Positions 8,293-15,307 are shown, counted from the stretch's first letter. The stretch is 17,991 bases of DNA from CAWJHE01 sp964614855 (GCA_964614855.1 CAZTMX010000042.1:1-17991), one strand, 5' to 3'. Numbers and translations: made by a program. Notes: generated from the letters alone by a model not told the origin.

Positions 8293-9012
8293 TTACTTTA
8301 GAATGATCCGCCTGAAGGCTTCTTCATATCTCGGGTTATCGCTGGTGCTCTCTGGCAGACGTCTGCTGCGCATTCTTTCAGTGAATGCCTGCTGATCTCC
8401 GATCTGGCTCTTGTGTTTATACAGGGCATTCAGCTTGATCTCCCAATAATCCGTCACATCCAGGCGGATGGTGGGTTTCTGGGTTCCCGAAACCCAGACC
8501 TCCCGTACAGAATGTGGTTGTAAGCCCTCTTCATGGATCAATTCCGGAAAATACAAAGGGTTGCCAGCCGCTGGGAAGACAGCATCTAAAGTAACCTGCC
8601 CGGCAGCGCGATGATCTGGGTGATTGATGCGGTTCTCGCCGGCAAAAAGGGTTTCAGGATCGCAAGTGATCAGGATATCTGGTTTCTCCATACGGATAAT
8701 CCTGGTCACTTCTTTTCTCAACTTTAAATCTGCCGTCAGGTACCCATCTGGATAGCCAAGAAAATTTACGCGTTTAACCCCTAATACATCTGCAGCAGCA
8801 CGTTGTTCTTCATGCCTGAGATTGCATAATTCTTCCGGCACCATGACTGCATCCTGCACGCCTTTATCGCCACAGGTTAATAACCAATAGCTCACCTGAT
8901 GACCATCTCTAACCCAACGCGCGATACTTGCGCCACAGAAAAATTCTGGGTCATCCGGATGTGCTAATATCACCAGAATCTGTTGTGGCTGCTGCCAGTT
9001 GTATCCATCCAT
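8293..9012 (-). CDS. PIG-L (LmbE-like) family deacetylase
   Basis: Zinc-dependent deacetylase of the PIG-L fold, a family acting on N-acetylglucosaminyl groups in phosphatidylinositol glycans, mycothiol/bacillithiol precursors, antibiotics and other glycosides. The 239-residue product carries the metal motif AHPDD (17-21; H18 and D21 as ligands, D20 as the likely base) and HPDH (131-134) with the third ligand. A segment RHEEQRAAADVLG (66-78) is also typical of the family. Length is normal. It begins 3 nt after the PSP1 gene stop, so it is cotranscribed; only a weak GGAAG lies before ATG 9012. A bacillithiol-type role is possible, but no glycosyltransferase or ligase partner is in the window. 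Confidence 0.92.
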   Translation of the reverse strand: MDGYNWQQPQQILVILAHPDDPEFFCGASIARWVRDGHQVSYWLLTCGDKGVQDAVMVPEELCNLRHEEQRAAADVLGVKRVNFLGYPDGYLTADLKLRKEVTRIIRMEKPDILITCDPETLFAGENRINHPDHRAAGQVTLDAVFPAAGNPLYFPELIHEEGLQPHSVREVWVSGTQKPTIRLDVTDYWEIKLNALYKHKSQIGDQQAFTERMRSRRLPESTSDNPRYEEAFRRIILK

Positions 9013-9015
9013 AAA

Positions 9016-10041
9016 CTATTTCTTCCGTCTTTGTTTTTTGGGTTTTCCAGACCGCCGCTGTGATGAAAAAGGCAGGTTAGCCCCGGTTTGTTGAGCAGGG
9101 TTTTCCGGTTCGCTCTTGCTGAACTGCTCTCCAATCTCTTTCGAGAGCGTTTCTTCAGACTCAAGCTCGCCGGCAGGTGGATCACCTTCTGCTCCAGATG
9201 TTTTTCTACGTGCAGTTTCAAACTCATCCCAGGGCTGCAGCTCAGAACTGGAGAACTCCTGGCGATTACCATTATCCAGTTCCACCAGGACACTCTGTTT
9301 AAGCGGATACATGTCAAGCACCCTGCCTTCGCCTTTTGGCGTTGCTACGCGTTTGTTGCGTTTTGGCAGGGTCTTTCTGGCTTCAACATACTGCTCGTAT
9401 TCATAAACAAGACAGCAACGCAGTCGCCCACACATTCCGGTAATCTCCGAAGGGGTGAGCGAAATACCCTGTTCTTTCGCCATTTTTATCGAGATGGGGT
9501 TGAAATCGGTGAGGAACATGGAACAACAGCGTGCTTCTAAACCACACGCCCCCATGCCTCCCAATAACTTGGCGACGTCGCGCGGGCCGATTTGGCGCAT
9601 TTCTACCTGTGAGCGCGGATAAATCCGCTGCATGATGGTTCTCAAATTGCGCAAGTCGACTTTGCCTTCTGCCTCGGTGCTGTACATAAATGAAAGCCGG
9701 CTGCCGTCAAAAGAAAACTCTGCTGCAATTACTTTCACTCCGGCAATGCCAATCTCAGCCAGCCGTTCACGACAGGTGATGATCGCCTCCGCTTCCTTCT
9801 TCTGCCAGGCCTGGCGCATCACCAGGTCGCGCGGCGTGGCAATATGGTGAATTGGCTTCCAGCCCCCTTCAACAGGCGGGGTTGGGTTTTGCACAAACTG
9901 GATCACTTCACCCAGTTGCCTGCCGCGGCTTGTTTCCACAACGACAAAATCTCTTACCTTTAGATCCGGGCAATTACTGGCATCAAAATGATAGACTTTG
10001 CCAATTTTCTGAAATCGTATACCAACAATAATTGGGTCCAT
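9016..10041 (-). CDS. PSP1 domain protein, RicT (YaaT)-like
   Basis: PSP1-domain proteins include Bacillus RicT, which with RicA and RicF forms a Fe-S-bearing complex that affects RNA processing. The 341-residue product has the conserved core (about 1-275) with two cysteine clusters: C166, C172, C173 and C204, C209, C210, in the contexts GACGLEARCC and MCGRLRCC that mark the family. The core is followed by an extra tail of about 65 residues, Glu/Ser/Gly-rich and then very basic (ending KPKKQRRKK), which the short Bacillus protein lacks and which may bind RNA. It lies 23 nt after mrp and 3 nt before the PIG-L gene. No ricA or ricF homologue is nearby, so the partner proteins are unknown. Confidence 0.9.
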   Translation of the reverse strand: MDPIIVGIRFQKIGKVYHFDASNCPDLKVRDFVVVETSRGRQLGEVIQFVQNPTPPVEGGWKPIHHIATPRDLVMRQAWQKKEAEAIITCRERLAEIGIAGVKVIAAEFSFDGSRLSFMYSTEAEGKVDLRNLRTIMQRIYPRSQVEMRQIGPRDVAKLLGGMGACGLEARCCSMFLTDFNPISIKMAKEQGISLTPSEITGMCGRLRCCLVYEYEQYVEARKTLPKRNKRVATPKGEGRVLDMYPLKQSVLVELDNGNRQEFSSSELQPWDEFETARRKTSGAEGDPPAGELESEETLSKEIGEQFSKSEPENPAQQTGANLPFSSQRRSGKPKKQRRKK

Positions 10042-10064
10042 AAAGTGTACTAGTTTCCTGGGTG

Positions 10065-11138
10065 CTAGCCCTTTCCTTCAGTCAATGTGGTTATATTGGA
10101 TTTTACCGCTGCCACACTGATCTTTGCAGCCACATCCTCTGCAACCTTGCGTAACGCGTTAGCGACAGGAGTATCTGGGTGAGACACTACAACCGGTTTC
10201 CCATTATCCCCTCCCTGGCGTACCGAAGGATCCATAGGGATAGCGCCGATAAATGGAACCCCAGCTTCTCTTGCCATGCGCTCTCCACCCCCACTGCCAA
10301 AGATATCCATCTTTTGACCGTCCGGCAGTTCCAGGTAACTCATGTTTTCTACCACACCGAAAACCGGGATATCAAGCTGGCGGAACATCTCCAATCCCCG
10401 GCGGGCATCATCCAATGAGACCTGCTGCGGCAGTGTGACAATGACACCTCCGCTTAATGGTAAGGATTGCGCTAACGAGAGTACCGCATCCCCGGTTCCC
10501 GGCGGCAAGTCGATCACCAGGTAATCCAGTTCACCCCACTGGACATCTGTCAAGAATTGGCGGATGGCGGAGTGAAGCAATGGACCACGCCAGATTAAGG
10601 GCTGGTCCGGTTTCACTAAAAAACCAATCGACATCAACTTCACCCCATGCGCCAATGCTGGCGACAGCTTATCCCCCATTGGCGCGGGTAAGCGATCAAC
10701 CCCCATCATCGTAGGCACATTGGGGCCGTAGATATCTGCATCTAATAAGCCTACGCGGGCTCCACTCTGGGCAAGCACCACAGCCAGGTTAACCGCTACC
10801 GTGCTCTTCCCCACGCCCCCTTTGCCTGAAGCAACCGCAATTGCATTACGTATGGGAAGGTCCAGTATCCCCCGGGTGCGCCCATCGCTCGGTACATTCG
10901 AATCCAGCTTGATATGTACACCGGTAACGCCTGGGATTGCCGCCACAGCTTCACGTGCTTCTTTCTCAATCTTGCTTTTCAATGGGCAGGCTGGTGTGGT
11001 AAGCATAACAGTAAAATTCACCTCGCCGCCATCGACGACAATATCGCGGACCATATTGAGACTGACAAGGTCTTTATGCAGCTCAGGCTCCTGAACTTTG
11101 CTCAATGCTGCCAGAACTGCTTCACTTGTAACATTCAT
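10065..11138 (-). CDS. mrp: Mrp/ApbC-type Fe-S carrier P-loop ATPase with N-terminal MIP18 domain
   Basis: Mrp/NBP35 proteins are ATPases that carry Fe-S clusters to target enzymes in the cytoplasm. The 357-residue product has an N-terminal MIP18/DUF59 domain (about 3-80, with TTPACP and C51) and a ParA-like ATPase domain with the deviant Walker A GKGGVGKST (105-113), DADIYGPN (133-140) and the VIDLPPGTGD switch (208-217). Unlike classic ApbC, it has no CxxC after ENMSY (264-268); C51 is the only cysteine in the protein. An in-frame stop just upstream fixes ATG 11138 as the first ATG; AAGGAG lies 12 nt before it. It follows nuoI by 29 nt, which suggests a role in maturing complex I or other Fe-S proteins of the block. 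Confidence 0.94.
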   Translation of the reverse strand: MNVTSEAVLAALSKVQEPELHKDLVSLNMVRDIVVDGGEVNFTVMLTTPACPLKSKIEKEAREAVAAIPGVTGVHIKLDSNVPSDGRTRGILDLPIRNAIAVASGKGGVGKSTVAVNLAVVLAQSGARVGLLDADIYGPNVPTMMGVDRLPAPMGDKLSPALAHGVKLMSIGFLVKPDQPLIWRGPLLHSAIRQFLTDVQWGELDYLVIDLPPGTGDAVLSLAQSLPLSGGVIVTLPQQVSLDDARRGLEMFRQLDIPVFGVVENMSYLELPDGQKMDIFGSGGGERMAREAGVPFIGAIPMDPSVRQGGDNGKPVVVSHPDTPVANALRKVAEDVAAKISVAAVKSNITTLTEGKG

Positions 11139-11167
11139 GAATTAACGAATCTCCTTCCAATTTACCA

Positions 11168-11776
11168 TTAAACTTTTGCTTTTTTGGCAGCCTTGGCTGC
11201 TTCAGCTTCTGCACGTGCTGTTTCTTCCCGTTTATAATTGGTGGGGCGGATGCTGGCATAATACGACGCTGGCTTTGCCAGGCGTTCCTTGTCGTGAATA
11301 TTGCGTGCATGACGGTCGTACACAGCCAATTCATAATCATGGTCCATTTTGATGGCATCAAACGGGCAATACTCAGCGCAGAAACCGCAGTTCATGCACA
11401 CGTCAACATCAATGTAAAACGACTGCGGTTCAGGTACAGGTCGCCCCGTGGCAGGATCGTTGGTACGCACAATCCAGATGCATTGAGGCGGGCAGACCTT
11501 GGCGCAAATTCCGCAGGAAGTACAACGGAGCTTCTTTTCTCCATTTTCATCAACATCATAAACCAGGAAGGGTGTGAAACGAAATTCTTCAGGGACAGGT
11601 AGTTTTTCCTCAGGATACTGAACCGTGAAAATGCCGCGCTCTTCAGCATTCATTCGGTGCTCAATACCTTCATTGGAGTAATAACGCTTTCCCAGCCAGC
11701 GAATATCATCTAGATACGTGACCACAAAGCGCTTCAGCGTGACGCCCAAACCTTTGATTATTCCCATTCCATCCAT
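11168..11776 (-). CDS. nuoI: NADH:quinone oxidoreductase subunit I (NuoI)
   Basis: Ferredoxin-like subunit that carries clusters N6a and N6b of complex I and passes electrons towards NuoB. The 202-residue product has two CxxCxxCxxxCP motifs: C85, C88, C91, C95 and C127, C130, C133, C137. The C-terminus is an Ala/Lys/Glu-rich tail. Start choice: the open frame begins 16 codons earlier and would overlap nuoCD, but ATG 11776 has GGGAG (11784-11788) with a 7-nt spacer and sits 22 nt after the nuoCD stop, so it is preferred. nuoH, which normally stands between nuoD and nuoI, is missing here; mrp follows. Confidence 0.95.
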   Translation of the reverse strand: MDGMGIIKGLGVTLKRFVVTYLDDIRWLGKRYYSNEGIEHRMNAEERGIFTVQYPEEKLPVPEEFRFTPFLVYDVDENGEKKLRCTSCGICAKVCPPQCIWIVRTNDPATGRPVPEPQSFYIDVDVCMNCGFCAEYCPFDAIKMDHDYELAVYDRHARNIHDKERLAKPASYYASIRPTNYKREETARAEAEAAKAAKKAKV

Positions 11777-11798
11777 AGCAGTTCTCCCTATCCTTCCC

Positions 11799-13559
11799 TT
11801 AGCGGTCCGTCTCGCCCAAGACAATGTCTATCGAGCCCAAGACAGCGACAACATCGGCGACTTTTCCGCCCACACACATAGCTTCGTATCCGGTCAGGTT
11901 GATAAACGATGGAGCGCGAACATGATACCGGTAAGGATTTGGCTTGCCCGTCGAAACAACGTAGTATCCAAGCTCTCCCTTAGGTCCTTCAACCCTGCCA
12001 TAGGCCTCCCCTGCAGGAACTCGAACCTGGTATTGAGGTTTTCCTTCCTGGATGGGACCTTCTGGAAGATCACGTACTGCTTGCTGCAGGATGCGCAGGC
12101 TCTGTCGCACTTCATCGATACGGATCAGGAAGCGGTCGTATGTATCACCGTGATACCTGACAGCCACATCAAAGTCGAAGCGGTCGTAAATGCTGTACGG
12201 ATCTGCACGGCGAATATCGTAGGGGACACCTGATGCGCGCAGCACAGGACCCACAGCCGAAAAGCCAATCGCCTGCTCCGGGGTCAACACACCAACACCA
12301 ATCGTACGCGAGCGCACAATCTCATTATTGGATAAGAACAGATCCAGTTCATCGATCCGGCGCGGGAAACGATCGAATACCAGGGCACGGACCTTTTCCA
12401 ATATACCCTCGGGTAAATCACGTGCAACTCCACCAAAGCGGAAGTAGTTGCACATCATGCGCGAGCCGCTGACCGCTTCAAAGATGTCCAGGATAAACTC
12501 TCGTTCTTCAATGCTGTAAAGTGATGGCGTAAAGTATGCTCCCAGATCGTTCAAGAACATACCGATGGCAAACACATGATTGGCTATCCTGGTCAGCTCT
12601 GCCATAATGACCCGCAGATACTCAGCCCTTTCAGGAGGCTTAATTCCCATCAATTTTTCAACCGCCAGGGCATACCCGAAATTGTTGCTCATTGAGCACA
12701 GATAATCCAGGCGATCGGTATAAGGCATGTTTTGTAAAAAGGTATTGCGTTCGCCAATTTTTTCATGGTTCCGGTGCAGGTATCCCATCACCGGTTTCAG
12801 GGCAACAATACGCTCACCATCCAGGGCAACAACAACCCGGAACACACCGTGTGTAGAAGGATGCTGTGGACCCATGTTTACAACTACCGTGTCGGTCTGC
12901 ATCACCGCTGAACCGTCTGGGCGATGAGAGCGAGCCAGGCTGGCGTACAGGCTGGCATCATTGTCGGGCTCCCAGGTAATTGGATCAAAGCCTGCCGGGT
13001 AATCCACATTATTGCTGAACGGGTTTTTGTCTTCCACCCGCAGCACTTGCCCATCCGGCCAGCGTGATTTGAAGGCTTTCCCTTCTTCTTCGAAATACGG
13101 TTCTTTCCAGTCCTTGCGCAAGGGGTGTCCTTCAAAACCCTCCCAAAGCAGGATCCGCCGCAAATCTGGGTGCCCCTCAAAGGAGATACCCAGCAGATCC
13201 CAGGTTTCGCGCTCTTGCAAGTCTACACCCGGGTAAACCGAGATCAGGGATGGCACTACGGCATGATCGCGCGGCGCCCTGGTCTTGAACACCAAAGCCG
13301 GACCACCCGTGGATCGAAATGCATGGTAGACAACTTCCATGAAACCATCTGCAAGGTAATCTACCCCGGTGACGGAGGACAGAAAATCGTAGCCCATTTC
13401 GTCTCGCAAGGCAGTTGCAACCTCAACCAGGTTTTCGGCCTTGACAATATAGCCTTCGTAACCCTTGCGTGTATCTGGCGTTACATAATCTGGAAAGCGT
13501 GCAACCAGGTCATCAGCACGGGTTATAGTGGTATCCGATACAGAGATTTGTTCGCTCAT
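11799..13559 (-). CDS. nuoCD: Fused NADH:quinone oxidoreductase subunits C and D (NuoCD)
   Basis: Quinone-site module of complex I. The 586-residue protein joins the 30-kDa NuoC part (about 10-185; signature ERETWDLLGI at 117-126 and a G-H-P-L-R-K-D-W end) to the 49-kDa NuoD part (about 220-586), which opens with NMGPQHPSTHG (228-238) and continues with the H-R-N-H-E-K-I-G-E quinone-site motif. It lacks the two CxxC pairs of [NiFe] hydrogenases, so it is complex I-like rather than a group 4 hydrogenase. ATG 13559 has GGGGAG (13569-13574) at 9 nt, next to the nuoB stop 15 nt upstream. Fusion of C and D is known from enterobacteria and some other groups. Confidence 0.96.
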   Translation of the reverse strand: MSEQISVSDTTITRADDLVARFPDYVTPDTRKGYEGYIVKAENLVEVATALRDEMGYDFLSSVTGVDYLADGFMEVVYHAFRSTGGPALVFKTRAPRDHAVVPSLISVYPGVDLQERETWDLLGISFEGHPDLRRILLWEGFEGHPLRKDWKEPYFEEEGKAFKSRWPDGQVLRVEDKNPFSNNVDYPAGFDPITWEPDNDASLYASLARSHRPDGSAVMQTDTVVVNMGPQHPSTHGVFRVVVALDGERIVALKPVMGYLHRNHEKIGERNTFLQNMPYTDRLDYLCSMSNNFGYALAVEKLMGIKPPERAEYLRVIMAELTRIANHVFAIGMFLNDLGAYFTPSLYSIEEREFILDIFEAVSGSRMMCNYFRFGGVARDLPEGILEKVRALVFDRFPRRIDELDLFLSNNEIVRSRTIGVGVLTPEQAIGFSAVGPVLRASGVPYDIRRADPYSIYDRFDFDVAVRYHGDTYDRFLIRIDEVRQSLRILQQAVRDLPEGPIQEGKPQYQVRVPAGEAYGRVEGPKGELGYYVVSTGKPNPYRYHVRAPSFINLTGYEAMCVGGKVADVVAVLGSIDIVLGETDR

Positions 13560-13574
13560 AATCTGTCTCTCCCC

Positions 13575-14246
13575 TTATGCGCCTTCGCTCGTAAGGTTCG
13601 CTTTTTGTTCTTCTTGGCTTTGTTTTTCAAGCGTATATTGTTTGATAATTTCGTATTGGCGCGGATCCATTACATCCGGGCCTAAGACAGGCAGCGGGAT
13701 AGCTTCGATCGGCGCTTTGCGATACCAGGCAACAGTCTTGATCGATTGGGCATCGATACGCTTCTGTAACGTCATCAAACCGTGGATCAGAGATTGCGGG
13801 GTGGGCGGACAGCCCGGAATATATACATCCACCGGCACATATTTATCCACCCCAGAAACGACATTGTATCCCTCTTTGAATGGACCGCCGCCAGAAGCGC
13901 ATGCGCCCATCGCCACCACATATTTTGGCTCAGGCATCTGGTTGTACAGACGGACAAGTGTGGGGATCATTTTCTTGGTTACTGTACCCGATACGATCAT
14001 CAGGTCCGCCTGGCGTGGGGTAGGACGCATCACTTCCATGCCAAAACGGGAGAAATCATAACGGCTTGCTGCTGTGCAGATCATTTCAATTGCACAACAT
14101 GCCAGGCCAAACATCATCGGCCAAAGTGATGACCGCCGGCTCCAGTTGTACAGCTTATCAATGGACGTGATCGTGACATTATTTTGTAATTCTGGCGGAA
14201 TATCAAATTTTGTGGATTGTATATTTTCTCGTTTCATGTCGCTCAT
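13575..14246 (-). CDS. nuoB: NADH:quinone oxidoreductase subunit B (NuoB)
   Basis: Subunit that holds cluster N2, the last Fe-S centre before quinone in complex I. The 223-residue product has the N2 ligands C50-C51 in FGLACCAIEM, C116 in GACASGGGPF, and C146 in YIPGCPPTPQ. A tail of about 60 residues beyond the core ends in Gln/Glu/Lys-rich sequence. ATG 14246 overlaps the stop of the iscX-like gene (ATGA), and AGGAGG (14257-14262) lies 10 nt before it, so translation is coupled. nuoA, which usually precedes nuoB, is not here; the iscX-like gene takes its place. Confidence 0.96.
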   Translation of the reverse strand: MSDMKRENIQSTKFDIPPELQNNVTITSIDKLYNWSRRSSLWPMMFGLACCAIEMICTAASRYDFSRFGMEVMRPTPRQADLMIVSGTVTKKMIPTLVRLYNQMPEPKYVVAMGACASGGGPFKEGYNVVSGVDKYVPVDVYIPGCPPTPQSLIHGLMTLQKRIDAQSIKTVAWYRKAPIEAIPLPVLGPDVMDPRQYEIIKQYTLEKQSQEEQKANLTSEGA

Positions 14247-14446
14247 AAGGGATTTGCCTCCTCAAACCATTCCTGGATGATTGCTGTCAAAATTCCATCA
14301 TTGACGATGGCGTTGTCATCGGCGAAATCGTCCAATTCCATCACCCAGCGCTGCACCATGCCCAACGAAACCTGATCCAGGGTGATATCTGGATACAATT
14401 CTTGTAATTTTAAAGCGATGGCATACGTATCGTCCCAGGAAACCAT
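14243..14446 (-). CDS. iscX: IscX-like Fe-S cluster assembly protein
   Basis: IscX (YfhJ) is a small acidic protein that binds iron and the cysteine desulfurase IscS and modulates Fe-S cluster assembly. The 67-residue product from ATG 14446 follows the Escherichia protein closely by eye: W4-D-D near the start, L-Y-P-D (17-20), a W (34) followed by L-D-D-F (38-41), D-D-N, then I-L-x-A-I (52-56) and W-x-E-E-A (60-64). It is highly acidic. The frame opens 7 codons earlier (ATG 14467), but the inner ATG gives the family length and a TATAAT box lies just before it. It overlaps nuoB by 4 nt. No iscS, iscU, hscA or fdx gene is in the window, which is unusual for iscX. Confidence 0.82.
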   Translation of the reverse strand: MVSWDDTYAIALKLQELYPDITLDQVSLGMVQRWVMELDDFADDNAIVNDGILTAIIQEWFEEANPL

Positions 14447-14455
14447 AATAGTCAA

Positions 14456-14461
14456 ATTATA
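14456..14461 (-). promoter_or_regulatory. -10 box for the iscX-nuo block
   Basis: A perfect TATAAT on the minus strand, 9 nt before ATG 14446. Transcription would begin about 3 nt before that ATG, giving a nearly leaderless mRNA and excluding the outer ATG 14467. No convincing -35 hexamer is seen, so the call is tentative. Confidence 0.4.
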
Positions 14462-14496
14462 CTCCATTTCACAACCGCAAAACCCTTTAATAACGC

Positions 14497-14508
14497 AAAT
14501 ATATATTT
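14497..14508. promoter_or_regulatory. Palindrome in the divergent promoter region, candidate operator
   Basis: AAATATATATTT is a perfect 12-bp palindrome in the 93-nt space between the iscX-like gene and the divergent regulator gene. It overlaps the putative -35 box of the regulator. A winged-helix dimer binding here could control both directions. AT-rich palindromes arise by chance, so confidence is modest. Confidence 0.4.
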
Positions 14509-14533
14509 ACTTATTTCATGACTGAGCTATAAT
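14506..14533 (+). promoter_or_regulatory. Promoter of the SufR-like regulator gene, likely leaderless
   Basis: TTTACT (14506-14511), a 16-nt spacer and a perfect TATAAT (14528-14533). The expected transcription start is 7 nt after the -10 box, which is exactly the A of ATG 14540. No Shine-Dalgarno is present, which agrees with a leaderless mRNA. Confidence 0.6.
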
Positions 14534-14539
14534 TGTGTT

Positions 14540-15178
14540 ATGAAAACTTCCCAACAAAAGCTTCTGGATTACCTCGAAGCCCAGCAGATTGTCTCCGCTG
14601 CCGATTTGAGCCTGGCTCTTAAAATGACACAGGCAAACGCACGCCACCATCTCCACATTTTGCTCTCCCAAGGGGTTATTGAAATAGCCGGTGAACGCCC
14701 ACAACCCCAGAAAGGACGCCCGGCAAAACTGTACCGCATCTCTGCTCAAAAATACGGTGACAACCTTAGCCTGCTCACCGGTGCCGCCTTGTTAGAGATA
14801 AAGCGTCTGGCTGGTGAAACAGGTTTTCAAGAGAGCCTGCAGCGGATTGCCAGCGCGATATTGAGGAACCGGAACGAAGACGAAGCAAAATCAGAGGGTG
14901 GAAAAAGCGCCTCCCTTACCCTGAGATTGGCGCATACAATCACGGCCTTAAACGGTATGCATTACGAAGCCCGCTGGGAGGCGCATCGAGATGCACCACG
15001 AATTGTCCTGGGACGCTGTCCTTACCAACCCTTGCTGGAAAATCATCCCGAAATGTGCCAGATGGATATATACTTGATCACTTCGCTCCTTGGATTGCGA
15101 GTCAATCAAATAGCCAAACTCAACAGGGATAAGCGCGGCAATGTATTCTGCCTGTTTACTACCGGTAGAGGCAGTTAG
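14540..15178 (+). CDS. Winged-helix transcriptional regulator with SufR-like cysteine motif
   Basis: The 212-residue protein has an N-terminal winged helix (about 5-68) with a recognition region around TQANARHHL and a wing ending in KGRPAKLYRI, as in ArsR/DeoR-like and SufR regulators. A helical middle leads to a C-terminal domain with C160-P-Y, C173 (C-x12-C) and C204; these are its only three cysteines. SufR, the cyanobacterial suf repressor, binds a [4Fe-4S] cluster through a C-x12-C pair and a later cysteine, and typically has the same C-P-[FY]...H-P-E-x-C pattern. Divergent orientation from iscX-nuo makes Fe-S sensing likely (inference). Alternatives are a metal- or redox-sensing relative. 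It has no ribosome binding site and is probably translated from a leaderless mRNA. Confidence 0.8.
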   Translation: MKTSQQKLLDYLEAQQIVSAADLSLALKMTQANARHHLHILLSQGVIEIAGERPQPQKGRPAKLYRISAQKYGDNLSLLTGAALLEIKRLAGETGFQESLQRIASAILRNRNEDEAKSEGGKSASLTLRLAHTITALNGMHYEARWEAHRDAPRIVLGRCPYQPLLENHPEMCQMDIYLITSLLGLRVNQIAKLNRDKRGNVFCLFTTGRGS

Positions 15179-15276
15179 GCCACAAATCAAGAAAGACAAA
15201 CATCATCACCGGTTAATCAATCTCTACACCCAAGCGACACGGTGCGTGGTCATTCACCAGAAAGAAAATTAACTGC

Positions 15277-15307
15277 ATCAAATTCGCTTCATATAGGCAA
15301 ATTTGAT
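15277..15307. repeat. Inverted repeat in the intergenic region before the lipoprotein gene
   Basis: ATCAAATT (15277-15284) and AATTTGAT (15300-15307) are perfect 8-bp inverted arms separated by 15 nt. The arms are 23 nt apart, about two helical turns, which would suit a dimeric regulator; as RNA the stem would be weak and AT-rich. The rest of the 261-nt gap (15179-15439) holds a possible promoter and the ribosome binding site, and no further gene that I can support. Confidence 0.4.

Noticed and set aside
11777..11824. An N-terminal extension of nuoI overlapping nuoCD
   Set aside because: ATG 11776 has GGGAG at 7 nt spacing and removes the overlap; the extra 16 residues are basic and not typical of NuoI.
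11799..13559. Possible group 4 [NiFe] hydrogenase instead of complex I
   Set aside because: The large-subunit part lacks both CxxC pairs needed for the NiFe centre and has the NuoD GPQHPSTHG start; NuoC is fused at the front.
15160..15170. CTACCGGTAG palindrome at the end of the regulator gene as a terminator
   Set aside because: It has no loop, no U tract and lies inside coding sequence; 10-bp palindromes are expected by chance.
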